Positions 26,968-36,361 are shown, numbered from the stretch's first letter. The stretch: DNA of 64,000 nucleotides from Clostridiales bacterium (GCA_012840355.1 DULN01000009.1:433077-497076); one strand, 5' to 3'. The notes: a model not told the origin generated them from the letters alone. A program made the numbers and translations.

Positions 26968-28065
26968 ATGAAAAAAAGCTGCAGATTGTTATGCTTAGTT
27001 TTGGCAGCGGCGCTGTTTGCCTTCGGCTGCTCAACTGCCGGGGGCTATACAGCGCTTGAATATGAAGGCTATAAGATAAACGAAGCGATGTACGGATATT
27101 GGGCTGCGCTATATAAAAGGAACATTGTCTACAGCTATAATGGCGGCAAAGATACCCCGGAGTTTTGGGAGTCCGAAGTATATAGCGGCAAAACCGCCGA
27201 GGAGTATTTTACCGATATCGTAAACGCGCAAATCTACAAATACTGCATCGCACAAAAGCTTTTCGACGAGTATGGCTTAAAGCTCGATAAAGAAGTAATA
27301 AAGGCGATTGACACCGATATTAAAGAAAAAATAGAATATTACGGCAGCCGCGCCGAGCTCAACAGCGCGCTCGCGAGCATTAACCTCAACATCGACCTTT
27401 TGCGTCAGATTTATATCTGCGAGGAGAAGCTCAGGGCGGTTTACAATTACCTCTATGGCGATGGCGGGCCGGAGGAACTGTTGGACGAGGACTATATAAA
27501 GTTTTTTACCGATAACTATTATCGGATGAAATATATAGTCATCTATACGACAAAACTCGTCACTGACGAAAAAGGCAACTATAAATACGACAGCGAAGGC
27601 AACCTTATGACCGAGCCTTTGACAGCGGAGGAGCTTGCCGAAAAGCAGGCAAAAGCCGAAGAAGCGCTAAAAAAGGCACAAGCCGGCGAAAACTTCGATT
27701 TGCTTATCTTGGACTACAGCGAGTATGACACTTCGGCGTACCCTAACGGCTTTTATGTTTCGGCAAACGAGCTTGCGATATATGGCGCGCGGATCATCTC
27801 GGCTCTGACTAGCATGAAAGTAGGCGAAGTCAGGCGCGTGGACGAGGAAAGCGCAATATATATAATAAAAAAGCTCGAGCTTCCCGCATGGGAAGAGCTT
27901 ACCGAAAGCGAGCTTGTGCAGCTTGCCAAGCTTGCCGACTACGCAAACGCCGAGGCGTTTGACGAAAAGCTTAGCGAGCTTTTCCCCAAAGTCATAGCGA
28001 ATAAAGAAGTGCTTGAAAAATACAGGCTATCCAAAATCGGAATGCTTGCGATTCCAAACATTTGA
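26968..28065 (+). CDS. PrsA/SurA-like PpiC-family foldase lipoprotein
   Basis: A 365-residue lipoprotein (lipobox AFGCS, Cys at residue 21) with a SurA/PrsA N-terminal-type helical domain and a degenerate parvulin-like segment (AKAEEALKKAQAGENFDLL...YPNGFYVSANEL). These proteins assist folding of exported proteins at the outer face of the membrane. The classical parvulin catalytic motifs are weak, so it may be a chaperone rather than an active prolyl isomerase. It follows mfd by 48 bases, the normal place for such a gene, and ends in a terminator at 28079. Confidence 0.8.
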   Translation: MKKSCRLLCLVLAAALFAFGCSTAGGYTALEYEGYKINEAMYGYWAALYKRNIVYSYNGGKDTPEFWESEVYSGKTAEEYFTDIVNAQIYKYCIAQKLFDEYGLKLDKEVIKAIDTDIKEKIEYYGSRAELNSALASINLNIDLLRQIYICEEKLRAVYNYLYGDGGPEELLDEDYIKFFTDNYYRMKYIVIYTTKLVTDEKGNYKYDSEGNLMTEPLTAEELAEKQAKAEEALKKAQAGENFDLLILDYSEYDTSAYPNGFYVSANELAIYGARIISALTSMKVGEVRRVDEESAIYIIKKLELPAWEELTESELVQLAKLADYANAEAFDEKLSELFPKVIANKEVLEKYRLSKIGMLAIPNI

Positions 28066-28078
28066 CGTTTAAGTTTGA

Positions 28079-28118
28079 CCCGGAAGGCGTTCTTACCCCC
28101 TTCCGGGTTTATTTTAAA
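28079..28118 (+). terminator. Rho-independent terminator after the PpiC-like gene
   Basis: Stem CCCGGAAGG / CCTTCCGGG with an 11-base loop, followed by TTTATTTT. Confidence 0.9.
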
Positions 28119-28156
28119 AACAGGCATTTGCCATCGGCGGAAGGGGTTGCTTTGTT

Positions 28157-29887
28157 GTGAATGCCAAACGGTTAACGCTTTTGTTTTTGGCAACAGCTCT
28201 GCTTATAAGTTCGGTATTGACCGCAGGCTGCTCTACGGCGGATAGCGCCTCCGGCAAACCGGATACGGCGACAGAAACGCTGCAAGCCGGCGAGCCGGGC
28301 AGCGGCGAGGCAATAGGCGACACAAAAAAGCCTTCGCTGCCTGAAGCCCCGCCGGGCACGATTTTCGGCGCGCAGAAGGTAACGCAAGACGAGCTTGTCG
28401 ACCTTATATCAGGAAAAAAATATGTTGACCCCGCTGACCTTGAGCTTGACCTTTTCTACGATTATGCAAAAATGCCAAAGCTCTCCGGTGGGAAAACTTT
28501 CTTTTTAACTGTCGACGAGAACCGTAAAGAGGGCGACGAGTCGTGGGGCAAAGGAAAGCTGTCGGCAAACATAGACTGCAGTTTTGCGTTTCTAGAGGGA
28601 GACATCGAGCCAGGGCTCGACAATATAATGCGCGACGGCAAAGCCGTAAGGGTCTACATGTTTACCGAAGAAACCTACACCGCACCGGAGATCATCTTTA
28701 CAACGCTGCCAGTTATGACGATAGATACAGAAAAGAAAAGGCCGATTTCGTGGGACGACGTAAAATGCCAGTTTACGCTTTTCACGCCCCGCAGCTCAAA
28801 CTCGGTCGCCTATACCGACGAGTCGGCGGCGACGATAAGGATACGCGGCGCATCGAGCGCCTCGCTGCCTAAAACCTCGCTGAGACTGACGCTTTATAAG
28901 CCCGATTACTCGGATACATATAAGCTCCCGCTTTTAGGCATGCGCAAAGACGACGACTGGATACTCTACGCCTCGTATTCGGACGAGTCGAAAATCCGAG
29001 ACGCCACCGGCTGGGTGCTTTGGAGCAGGATGGGCGGCTATGTAGAGGAGAGAAACTCGCAGGGCACGGTACAAGTAAGGTATACCGAAGTTATTATAAA
29101 CGGCAAGTACAACGGCTTTTACGTCTTCATGGAGCGCTTTGACGAAAAGACGCTCAACCTCAGGGACGACGACGTTTTGTTCGTCGGCAAGACTTGGGAG
29201 CAGCCGTCGTCTTCAATGATGAGAAAACTTTCGCCCGAGACCACGTATTTTGGTGGTATTGAGCGCAAGTATCCGGACGAAGAAGAGGTCAAGTACGTCG
29301 GCAGCAGTGGCTGGGACATTTTGGCCGAATACTGTAGGCTGATTTACGAGACAGACGGAGCCGAGTTCGCACGATTGATCGATAAATACGCAAACATTGA
29401 AAACCACCTTGATTACTGGCTGTATTTGCAAATCATAATGGGCGAAGACAACCTTTGGAAGAATACATATTACGCGATAATCGACGGCAAAGTCTACTGC
29501 TTCCCGTGGGATCTCGACGTTACGTTCGGGCTTGGCTGGAACGGCGGCGTGAAAAACTATCTTTACAGAAACTTCAATGCGGTCACAACGCTCTATGACC
29601 ACCGCTGTGGGCGCAGGATTGTAAAATATTATCCCGGCGCAGCAAATTACGTCAAAAATCGCTGGAAGGAACTTCTCGACGCAGGCATCGTAACCGCCGA
29701 TGGCATAATAGAGATAGCGCGAGGGTTCTGGGATGACCTTTGGAGGTCTGGCGCATTCAAGCGCAACCTCGGTCGCTGGCCGGATACGTCCTATACAGAA
29801 GACCTTGATTACTTCGAATCCACCATGAGACGCAGGATTGAGTACCTCGACGGTTATATAAACTCGCTTGTCGACGCCGGAGGCTAA
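28157..29887 (+). CDS. CotH-family lipoprotein (putative protein kinase-like)
   Basis: A 576-residue lipoprotein (lipobox LTAGCS, Cys25) with a CotH kinase-like domain. Recognisable blocks are TIRIRGASSASLPKTSLRLTL, WILYASYSDESKIRD, EVIINGKYNGFYVFMERFDE and YCFPWDLDVTFG, whose Asp residues bind metal in CotH. In Bacillus, CotH phosphorylates spore-coat proteins. Here the lipoprotein signal suggests a membrane-surface location instead, as in many Clostridia whose CotH homologues lie in cell-envelope loci. The GTG start is the only one that gives a full signal peptide; its ribosome binding site is poor. No other spore-coat genes are nearby. Confidence 0.85.
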   Translation: MNAKRLTLLFLATALLISSVLTAGCSTADSASGKPDTATETLQAGEPGSGEAIGDTKKPSLPEAPPGTIFGAQKVTQDELVDLISGKKYVDPADLELDLFYDYAKMPKLSGGKTFFLTVDENRKEGDESWGKGKLSANIDCSFAFLEGDIEPGLDNIMRDGKAVRVYMFTEETYTAPEIIFTTLPVMTIDTEKKRPISWDDVKCQFTLFTPRSSNSVAYTDESAATIRIRGASSASLPKTSLRLTLYKPDYSDTYKLPLLGMRKDDDWILYASYSDESKIRDATGWVLWSRMGGYVEERNSQGTVQVRYTEVIINGKYNGFYVFMERFDEKTLNLRDDDVLFVGKTWEQPSSSMMRKLSPETTYFGGIERKYPDEEEVKYVGSSGWDILAEYCRLIYETDGAEFARLIDKYANIENHLDYWLYLQIIMGEDNLWKNTYYAIIDGKVYCFPWDLDVTFGLGWNGGVKNYLYRNFNAVTTLYDHRCGRRIVKYYPGAANYVKNRWKELLDAGIVTADGIIEIARGFWDDLWRSGAFKRNLGRWPDTSYTEDLDYFESTMRRRIEYLDGYINSLVDAGG

Positions 29888-29898
29888 TTTTGGCGGGC

Positions 29899-29927
29899 TT
29901 GACAATATGTCGGAAAAGGTATATAAT
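29899..29927 (+). promoter_or_regulatory. Sigma-A promoter for the EEP-family gene
   Basis: TTGACA, 17 bases, TATAAT, a full consensus. The start codon (30103) is about 170 bases downstream, so there is a long leader. Confidence 0.9.
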
Positions 29928-29978
29928 GAGATAACAATAAATAATATTTAACAGTCGCCTCGTCTTGGCAAAATTTAA

Positions 29979-30005
29979 ATTCCGGCGGAACGAGCTTGCC
30001 GGAAT
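29979..30005 (+). other. Hairpin in the leader before 30103
   Basis: ATTCCGGC / GCCGGAAT perfect 8-bp stem with an 11-base loop, not followed by T residues, so not a terminator. It lies in a 170-base leader between a consensus promoter and a TTG-started gene. I see no match to a known riboswitch family. Confidence 0.45.
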
Positions 30006-30102
30006 CAAAATTATCAGCGAATAATACAGGCATCGTCAAAGGACAAAAGCCGGCTGTGGTGCTGGCGAAGAAATAAAACTTGCAGGAAAAAGAGGTACCG
30101 CT

Positions 30103-30873
30103 TTGCTTAAGATTGTTACTTACAACTTGCGCACCGACACGTCACACGACGGGCCGCAGGCATTCCCTTATAGAAAGCCCTATATCCGCGACCGGCTGCT
30201 TGAGGAAAAGCCAGACATCATAGGTTTTCAGGAAGTTCAGCCGCACATGCTAGCATGGTTGCGCGAGGTGCTGGAGGGATATGAGGTGCTTGGCTACGGC
30301 CGCGGCAAAAACTTTGGCGACGAAGCAAACCCCATCGCCTATCGGAAAGATAGGTTTGAGCTACAGTATTTTGACCAGCGCTGGTTGTCCGACACGCCGT
30401 TTGTGCCCGGCTCAAGGTTTGCCGACCAGAGTGGTTGCCCGCGCATTTTCGCAGTGTGCTTGCTGCGCGACCTAGAAGAAGGCGGGCACGGCAGGTTTAG
30501 GTTTGTCAACACCCATCTGGATCATGAGCGCGACTATGCAAAAATCGAAGGCGCAAAGCAGATTGTCGCTGAAATCGATCGGCTGAATGGGCATATTAAG
30601 CTTCCGGTAATAATCACCGGCGACTTTAACGCCACGCCCGGTTCCGAGCCGCTTGCAGTGTTTGAGCGCGCAGGGTATGTGGACCTTTCGGCGTCGTCCG
30701 GCGGGACGTTCCACGGCTATGGGCGGGCAAAGTCGGAAGCGAAAATCGATTATATAATGTCGACTCCGGATGTGAAAATCTTGTCGGTGCGCATGTGGAC
30801 CGAGGTGCGGGACGGCTTGTACCTATCCGACCATTACCCGGTAGAGGTAACCGTGGAGAGCTTCGGGGAATAA
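30103..30873 (+). CDS. Endonuclease/exonuclease/phosphatase-family protein
   Basis: A 256-residue member of the EEP superfamily, which includes DNase I, ExoIII and sphingomyelinase. All catalytic positions appear: TYNLR (Asn), GFQEV (Glu), NTHLDH (His), TGDFNATP (Asp/Asn), IDYIM and SDHYPV (Asp/His). No signal peptide is visible, so it is likely cytoplasmic. The TTG start has AGAGGT seven bases upstream. The substrate (nucleic acid, phospholipid or sugar phosphate) cannot be told. It is monocistronic with its own consensus promoter. Confidence 0.88.
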   Translation: MLKIVTYNLRTDTSHDGPQAFPYRKPYIRDRLLEEKPDIIGFQEVQPHMLAWLREVLEGYEVLGYGRGKNFGDEANPIAYRKDRFELQYFDQRWLSDTPFVPGSRFADQSGCPRIFAVCLLRDLEEGGHGRFRFVNTHLDHERDYAKIEGAKQIVAEIDRLNGHIKLPVIITGDFNATPGSEPLAVFERAGYVDLSASSGGTFHGYGRAKSEAKIDYIMSTPDVKILSVRMWTEVRDGLYLSDHYPVEVTVESFGE

Positions 30874-30927
30874 AGCTAGGGAATTTCGGAAAAAATCATA
30901 CCGCGGCGATAATTTCTTAAAAAAGTA

Positions 30928-30956
30928 TTGCATTATCAAAGCGGGTATGATATAAT
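30928..30956 (+). promoter_or_regulatory. Sigma-A promoter for the rimP-nusA-infB operon
   Basis: TTGCAT, 17 bases, TATAAT, about 100 bases upstream of rimP. The likely start of transcription is near 30963. Confidence 0.85.
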
Positions 30957-30981
30957 AGTTATGAAAAAGGTTTATGTATGC

Positions 30982-31016
30982 TTGAAGAGTAGGCTTTCCT
31001 GCTCTTCAAATTTTTT
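30982..31016 (+). terminator. Early terminator-like hairpin (candidate attenuator) in the rimP leader
   Basis: A 12-bp stem TTGAAGAGTAGG / CCTGCTCTTCAA (one G-U pair) with a 4-base CTTT loop, followed by ATTTTTT. It begins about 20 bases after the expected transcription start and ends about 40 bases before rimP. It would therefore stop most transcripts unless antiterminated. Confidence 0.78.
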
Positions 31017-31054
31017 GGACGGAGAATTCCGGGCTCGCCCGGTTAAGTGCGCTT

Positions 31055-31552
31055 ATGCGTAAACAGGATATAATCGATACGGTTACCGCGCTTGCCGCGC
31101 CTTGCGCGGATCGACTCGGACTCTACCTATGGGATGTCGAGTTTGTCCGGGAGGGCGCGGATTATTTTCTGCGGGTAATGATTGACAAAGAACATGGCGT
31201 CACGCTGGGTGATTGCGAAGCGATGACCCGGGAGCTAAGCCCGCTTCTCGACGAAGCCGACCCGATCGACTGCTCGTATCTGCTAGAGGTTTGCTCGCCG
31301 GGCGTTGAGCGTGTGCTTCGCAAGCCCGAGCATATAAAAGCATATATCGGCAAAAAGGTGCGCGCAAAGCTTTACAAGCCGCATCCCGAGCTGAAGAAAA
31401 AAGAAGCGATCGGCACGCTTGCCGCATATGATGAGGCAAGCGGAGCGGTAACTCTTGACTGCGACGGCAAAGAGATTGTCCTTATGTCCGGCGACGTTGC
31501 GAGGCTGAACGCATATTTTGACTTTGCCAACGCTGCATGGGGCGACACTTGA
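31055..31552 (+). CDS. rimP: Ribosome maturation factor RimP
   Basis: RimP (YlxS in Bacillus) assists 30S subunit assembly. The 165-residue protein has the two expected domains: an N-terminal alpha/beta part containing LGLYLWDVEFVREGADYFLRVMIDKEHGV, and DPIDCSYLLEVCSPGVERVLRKPEH, then an SH3-like C-terminal part. It is the first gene of the nusA operon and starts after an attenuator-like hairpin. The ribosome binding site is weak; a small CCGGG / CCCGG stem (31029-31042) sits just before the ATG. Confidence 0.95.
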   Translation: MRKQDIIDTVTALAAPCADRLGLYLWDVEFVREGADYFLRVMIDKEHGVTLGDCEAMTRELSPLLDEADPIDCSYLLEVCSPGVERVLRKPEHIKAYIGKKVRAKLYKPHPELKKKEAIGTLAAYDEASGAVTLDCDGKEIVLMSGDVARLNAYFDFANAAWGDT

Positions 31553-31588
31553 TTATATGATCATATGAACGGAGTACTGATATAAGTC

Positions 31589-32614
31589 ATGAACAACGAG
31601 TTTTTCGCCGCCATCGAAATGCTCGAGAAGGAAAAAGGCATTCCGAAAGAATATATGTACGAAAAAGTGGAGGCGGCGCTGCAATCCGCTTATAAGAAGG
31701 ATCAAGACGGCTATAGCAATGTAAAAGTTGTGCTTGACCCCGTTAAAAAAGAAGTCAAAATGTACCAGCTCAAGCAGGTCGTGGACGAAATAGAGGACGA
31801 GATTACGCAAATCTCGCTGACCGAAGCACGTAAAATCAACCCGAGATATAAAATTGGCGATACGGTTGAAATTGAGCTGAAACCGAAAAATTTCCGCAGG
31901 CTCGGCGCGCAGGCTGCAAAACATGTTATAATCCAAGCTGTGCGCGAAGCTGAGCGCGGAATGCTGATAAAAGAGTACGAAAACAAACGCGAGGAGATAA
32001 TAACCGCAACAGTACTGCGCGTGGACGAAGTGACCGGCAACGCGACGGTTGACACCGGGACATCGATAGCGACGCTTATTAAAAGCGAGCAGATTCCCGG
32101 CGAGGTATACAGGGAAAACCAGCATATAAAGGTTTATGTTACCGAAGTGCGCAAGGAGACGCACGGCCCTATTGTTACGCTCTCGCGCACGCACCCTGGG
32201 CTCGTTAAAAGGCTTTTTGAGCTTGAAGTGCCGGAAATCCAGGACGGCATAGTTATAATCAAAGGTGTGGTGCGCGAAGCCGGCTCGCGCAGCAAAGTCG
32301 CGGTTATGTCGCGCGACCCGAATGTCGACCCTATCGGGGCATGCGTCGGACCGCGCAGTATGAGAATCCAAAATATCATAGACGAGCTAAACGGAGAGAA
32401 AATAGATATAATCAAATACAGCGACGAGCCGGAAGAATATATCGCCGCGGCGCTCTCGCCGGCGACCGTCAACCATGTGGTAATCGAAGACGAGCGCGTC
32501 TGCCGAGTGTATGTCGACCCCGACCAGCTCTCGCTGGCAATAGGCAAAGAGGGGCAAAACGCGCGCCTTGCGGCAAAATTGACCGGCTATAAAATCGATA
32601 TTAAAACAGGCTAA
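31589..32614 (+). CDS. nusA: Transcription termination/antitermination factor NusA
   Basis: NusA binds RNA polymerase and nascent RNA to control pausing, termination and antitermination. The 341-residue protein has the N-terminal RNAP-binding domain (NNEFFAAIEMLEKEKGIPKEYM), an S1 domain around residues 130-200, and two KH domains (GSRSKVAVMSRDPNVDPIGACVGPRSMRIQNI, then DQLSLAIGKEGQNARLAAKLTGYKIDI). The extra C-terminal repeats of proteobacterial NusA are absent, as in Firmicutes. It follows rimP by 36 bases. Confidence 0.97.
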   Translation: MNNEFFAAIEMLEKEKGIPKEYMYEKVEAALQSAYKKDQDGYSNVKVVLDPVKKEVKMYQLKQVVDEIEDEITQISLTEARKINPRYKIGDTVEIELKPKNFRRLGAQAAKHVIIQAVREAERGMLIKEYENKREEIITATVLRVDEVTGNATVDTGTSIATLIKSEQIPGEVYRENQHIKVYVTEVRKETHGPIVTLSRTHPGLVKRLFELEVPEIQDGIVIIKGVVREAGSRSKVAVMSRDPNVDPIGACVGPRSMRIQNIIDELNGEKIDIIKYSDEPEEYIAAALSPATVNHVVIEDERVCRVYVDPDQLSLAIGKEGQNARLAAKLTGYKIDIKTG

Positions 32615-32620
32615 TACCCA

Positions 32621-32639
32621 CCCGCGGCGCCTCCGCGGG
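32621..32639 (+). other. Hairpin in the nusA-rnpM spacer
   Basis: CCCGCGG / CCGCGGG 7-bp stem with a 5-base loop just after nusA. No T run follows, so it is likely an RNA-processing or stability element rather than a full terminator. Confidence 0.4.
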
Positions 32640-32726
32640 CAAATAAAAGTAAGTTGGCGGCAGGGGGCGGCTTTTTACGGCAGCTTGATGCTCCCCCCGC
32701 AAATATAGCAAAACGGAGATTGTGCC

Positions 32727-33014
32727 ATGTCGGCGGCTGTGAAAAAAATACCCCTGCGGCGCTGCGTCGGATGCGGGGAATCGTTTCCGAAAAAAATGCT
32801 GCTCCGCGTAGTGCGTTCGCCGGAAGGCGTGGTTTCGCTCGACCTTACCGGGAAAAAATCAGGACGCGGCGCCTATATATGCAAAAATGTTCAGTGCCTG
32901 CGAAAAGCGCGCAAGGCAAAGCGCCTCGAACGCAACCTTGAATGCGAAATACCCGACGAGGTATACGCTTCGCTGGAATCGGAGCTTGAGCGCCTTGAAC
33001 TTGAACTCGAATAA
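32727..33014 (+). CDS. rnpM: YlxR/RnpM (DUF448) RNA-binding protein
   Basis: A 95-residue DUF448 protein with the family hallmark IPLRRCVGCGESFPKKMLLRVV and GRGAYICKNVQCL. In Bacillus this protein binds RNase P RNA and modulates its activity, hence the name RnpM. The Cys-containing pair (CVGC, CKNVQC) resembles a possible metal site. It lies between nusA and ylxQ as in most Firmicutes. A Leu/Glu-rich tail overlaps the start of the next gene. Confidence 0.92.
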   Translation: MSAAVKKIPLRRCVGCGESFPKKMLLRVVRSPEGVVSLDLTGKKSGRGAYICKNVQCLRKARKAKRLERNLECEIPDEVYASLESELERLELELE

Positions 33015-33369
33015 TAAGACTCAAAATGAAGGCGGCTACTCGCGGGATGAGAAAATCCTCAGGCTGCTCGGGCTTGCAAAACGGGCAGGCCGGCTGATAG
33101 TAGGCGCGGAAAAAGTCGTCGACGCTGCGCGGAGCGGGCTCATATCCCGTCGAGAAGGCATAATAGTCGTCGCCGCCGGCGCCGCGGCAAGAACCAAGAA
33201 AAACATTAGGCTCGCCGCGGAAGAGGATGGCATTGAGATTGTTGAATTAGCAGCCGACATGTATGAGATAGGCAAAGAGATAAGCGGCGGCCTTACGGCG
33301 GCTGTCGCCGTGCTAGATAAAAACATGGCGTCGGGAATTTTAAATATTGCCGGCGGAAAAGAAAAGTAA
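32995..33369 (+). CDS. ylxQ: YlxQ L7Ae-family K-turn RNA-binding protein
   Basis: An L7Ae/L30e/S12e-fold protein of about 100 core residues: LRLLGLAKRAGRLIVGAEKVVDAARSG, AAGAAARTKKNIRLAAE and VAVLDKNMASGILN. It belongs to the YlxQ family, a K-turn-binding protein of the nusA-infB operon. The frame stays open to 32887, but nearly all upstream codons overlap rnpM in another frame. The TTG at 32995, preceded by GGAG ten bases upstream, is my best start; TTG 33001 is also possible. There is no in-frame ATG in this stretch, so the start is uncertain. Confidence 0.88.
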   Translation: MNLNSNNKTQNEGGYSRDEKILRLLGLAKRAGRLIVGAEKVVDAARSGLISRREGIIVVAAGAAARTKKNIRLAAEEDGIEIVELAADMYEIGKEISGGLTAAVAVLDKNMASGILNIAGGKEK

Positions 33370-33374
33370 AACTA

Positions 33375-33409
33375 TTGAAAAAACCTGATATTTTGTTATA
33401 AAATATAAT
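33375..33409 (+). promoter_or_regulatory. Possible internal promoter before infB
   Basis: TTGAAA at 33375, then TATAAA with 16-base spacing or TATAAT at 33404. It is AT-rich between ylxQ and infB, so infB could also be expressed separately. Confidence 0.45.
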
Positions 33410-33475
33410 CTAAATTGTGCTGCGAACGCTGCATATTCTGCTGACGGAAACGGTAAACGGTTAAAGGAAGATACT

Positions 33476-36361
33476 ATGACACTAAACCAGAAATACAAAT
33501 TAGGCGATCTAGCCAAGGATCTTGGAATGAAAAGTGGCGAACTTATCGAACTGCTCGCGAAAAACGGGTTCCCGGGCAGAAAGGTAGGCTCGCAACTTGA
33601 CATTGTCGAGTTCGACATCATAATGAACGCTGTGACCGAGACACGGCAAATTGACGATATTGACGAGTATTTAAGCGGGAAAATAACCATATCCGTACCC
33701 AGACCCGAACCGGCTCCGGAGCCTGCGGCGGTTGAGGCTAAACCTAAACCCCAGCAGGCGCCTTCCGCGTCCACTACCAGCGAGGCTGCCCAAGCCGAGC
33801 AGCGGCAGGCGCATTCAACCCAGCAGCAACCACAAGCTCAGCATGGCGCTCAAAAGCAGCAGCGCCAGCAAAGCGCCCAGGCCCAGCAGCAAGCCGAACG
33901 CGGGCAAGAAAAGCAGCAGGGCGGAAAGGGTCAGCAGCAGAGCGGTCACCCACAACAGGAAAAACAGACCGGAAAACAGCAGCCACGTTCGCAGCAGCAA
34001 CAGCAGCAGGGCGGCCGCCAGCCACAGCCTCAAAAACAGCAGGCGCAAAAACATAGCGGAAAACAGCAGCCTGAACAAAAGGCTGTATCGCAGCAGCAAC
34101 AGCAGCATGCCCGCCAGGATGAACAGAGCCGCCAGCCTGAACAGGCTGTAGAGCAGGCAAAGCCTGAGGCGAGAACAGAAACGAAGGCGAAGGACGCCCG
34201 GTTTGAGAAAAAGCCGGACCTGTCGCAGCAAAAGCAGAAGAAAAAGCAGAAACAGAAAGAAAAACCAGCTGCGCAAAAACAACCTCAGCCCGCTACTGTT
34301 ATACCCGCCCCGGCTCCATCAGACGAGCCTGCGGTTAAGATAATAGAGGAAGAGCGCTCGCTCCATCGCGGCAAAGCCGTGGCGACGCGGGTTATCGATA
34401 CACGCACAACCACTGTCGATCTCGACAAATACGACGAAAAGCTTGACAATTTCCTCCCCGATACCGACGAGAAAGATATCGCCGGAGAGAAGCAGAAGCT
34501 CAAAAAGCAGAGCGGCCGTGCGCCTGCAGCGGAGGGAAAAACCAAAGGCAAAAGCCGCGCGAATGCCGAAGCGGAAAAACTGCGCCGCCTCGAGCTGGAA
34601 AAGGCGAAAAAGAAGCCGCTTGAGCTCACCTTGCCTGACGAGATTACCGTCAGCGAACTTGCATCAAGGCTCAAACAGACCGCGGCTTCGGTTATAAAGA
34701 AGCTCATCGGCATGGGCTTTATGGTCACGGCTAACCAGACCATAGACTTTGAGACCGCTGCGCTGGTAGCAGAAGAGTTCGGCGCGAAAGTCGAGCGCGA
34801 AGTGGTCGTCACGATAGAAGACAAACTGTTCGACGACACCGAAGACAAGCCGGAGGATCTTGTCCCGCGCGCGCCGGTCGTCGTCGTAATGGGCCACGTC
34901 GACCACGGCAAAACCTCGCTGCTTGACAAAATACGCCATACGAATGTCACAGCGACTGAAGCCGGCGGCATAACACAGCATATAGGCGCATACCGCGTTA
35001 ATATAAACGGACGCGAAATCACCTTCCTCGACACGCCCGGCCACGAAGCATTCACTGCGATGCGTGCGCGCGGAGCGAAGGCGACCGATATAGCAATTCT
35101 TGTCGTGGCGGCCGACGACGGCATAATGCCGCAGACTGTTGAGGCTATAAACCACGCGAAAGCCGCGGGGCTGGATATAGTAATCGCAATCAACAAAATA
35201 GACAAACCGGGCGTAGACCCCGAACGGATAAAGACCGACCTTACAAAATACGACCTCGTGCCCGAAGAGTGGGGTGGCGACGTAATATGCGTGCCTGTGT
35301 CGGCGCTTACCGGCCAGGGCATAAACGATTTGCTTGAGGCGGTGCTGCTTGTTGCCGACCTCAAGGAGCTTAAGGCAAACCCGAACCGCCGCGCTAAGGG
35401 TATAGTTATTGAGTCGAAGCTCGACCGCGGGCGCGGCCCGGTCGCTACCGTGCTCGTGCAGAACGGCACGCTGCATTATGGCGATATCGTAATAGCAGGC
35501 ACGGCGGTCGGCAGAGTCCGCGCGATGACGAACGACAAGGGCGAGACCGTAAAAACCGCCGGCCCGTCCGAGCCGGTTGAGATAATAGGCCTTTCCGAAG
35601 TGCCGACGGCGGGCGACGAGTTCCGGGTAGTCGAAGACGAGCGCATGGCACGCGAGCTTGCTGAGCAGCGCCGCGAGCGCCAGCGCGAAGAGGAGCTTAA
35701 GTCTTCCGCAAGGGTCAACCTCGACGACCTGTTCGCGCAAATCCAGGAAGGCGCCAAAGAGCTCAACGTTATCGTCAAAGGCGACGTCGACGGCTCCGCG
35801 CAAGCGGTCAAAACCTCGCTGCTCAAGCTTTCGACCGAGGAGGTCAAAGTCAAGGTTATACACTGCGGGGTCGGCGGCATAACGGACAGCGACGTAATGC
35901 TCGCGGCTGCGTCGAACGCGATTATAGTCGGCTTTAACGTGCGGCCCGACAAGAGTGCGATAGAATCCGCAGAGCGCCATAAGGTCGATATCCGCACATA
36001 CCGCATCATTTACGAGTGCATCGAAGAAATTAGCGCGGCGCTCAAGGGCATGCTTGAGCCGACATACAAAGAGCAACTGCTCGGGCACGCCGAAATACGC
36101 CAGGTAATCAGGGTGCCGAAAGTTGGAAATATTGCCGGTTCGTATGTGCTCGACGGTAAAGTCACGCGCAACGCGAAAGTCAGAATCGTGCGAGACGGCG
36201 TGATAATAACCGAAGACTCAATAGTGTCGCTGCGCCGGTTCAAAGACGACGTGCGCGAAGTCGCCGCTGGTTACGAGTGCGGTATCGGGCTTGAGAAATT
36301 TGCCGACATCAAAGAGGGCGACATTCTCGAAGCCTACGAGATGGTGGAAGTACAAAAGTAA
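33476..36361 (+). CDS. infB: Translation initiation factor IF-2
   Basis: IF-2 is the GTPase that brings fMet-tRNA to the 30S subunit. The GTPase domain carries [11 protein letters not shown] (G1), DTPGHEAF (G3) and NKIDKPG (G4), after a short N-domain start ([28 protein letters not shown]). Domains II-IV follow ([39 protein letters not shown]). At 961 residues it is long because residues 91-270 form a Gln-rich low-complexity stretch with 62 Gln in 180 residues by my count. The AAAGGAAG ribosome binding site is good. A terminator follows at 36374. Confidence 0.98.
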   Translation: MTLNQKYKLGDLAKDLGMKSGELIELLAKNGFPGRKVGSQLDIVEFDIIMNAVTETRQIDDIDEYLSGKITISVPRPEPAPEPAAVEAKPKPQQAPSASTTSEAAQAEQRQAHSTQQQPQAQHGAQKQQRQQSAQAQQQAERGQEKQQGGKGQQQSGHPQQEKQTGKQQPRSQQQQQQGGRQPQPQKQQAQKHSGKQQPEQKAVSQQQQQHARQDEQSRQPEQAVEQAKPEARTETKAKDARFEKKPDLSQQKQKKKQKQKEKPAAQKQPQPATVIPAPAPSDEPAVKIIEEERSLHRGKAVATRVIDTRTTTVDLDKYDEKLDNFLPDTDEKDIAGEKQKLKKQSGRAPAAEGKTKGKSRANAEAEKLRRLELEKAKKKPLELTLPDEITVSELASRLKQTAASVIKKLIGMGFMVTANQTIDFETAALVAEEFGAKVEREVVVTIEDKLFDDTEDKPEDLVPRAPVVVVMGHVDHGKTSLLDKIRHTNVTATEAGGITQHIGAYRVNINGREITFLDTPGHEAFTAMRARGAKATDIAILVVAADDGIMPQTVEAINHAKAAGLDIVIAINKIDKPGVDPERIKTDLTKYDLVPEEWGGDVICVPVSALTGQGINDLLEAVLLVADLKELKANPNRRAKGIVIESKLDRGRGPVATVLVQNGTLHYGDIVIAGTAVGRVRAMTNDKGETVKTAGPSEPVEIIGLSEVPTAGDEFRVVEDERMARELAEQRRERQREEELKSSARVNLDDLFAQIQEGAKELNVIVKGDVDGSAQAVKTSLLKLSTEEVKVKVIHCGVGGITDSDVMLAAASNAIIVGFNVRPDKSAIESAERHKVDIRTYRIIYECIEEISAALKGMLEPTYKEQLLGHAEIRQVIRVPKVGNIAGSYVLDGKVTRNAKVRIVRDGVIITEDSIVSLRRFKDDVREVAAGYECGIGLEKFADIKEGDILEAYEMVEVQK

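Noticed and set aside
30961..31062. 34-codon upstream frame overlapping the rimP start
   Set aside because: Its ATG lies only about 5 bases after the -10 box, so it would precede or coincide with the transcript start and has no ribosome binding site; not a credible leader peptide.
33815..34282. Leucine-rich minus-strand open frame
   Set aside because: It is the reverse reading of the CAG/CAA-rich IF-2 region, which gives Leu codons by chance.
34664..36088. Long minus-strand open frame (474 aa) opposite infB
   Set aside because: It is antisense to IF-2 and carries no recognisable protein family; it is a coding-strand shadow.
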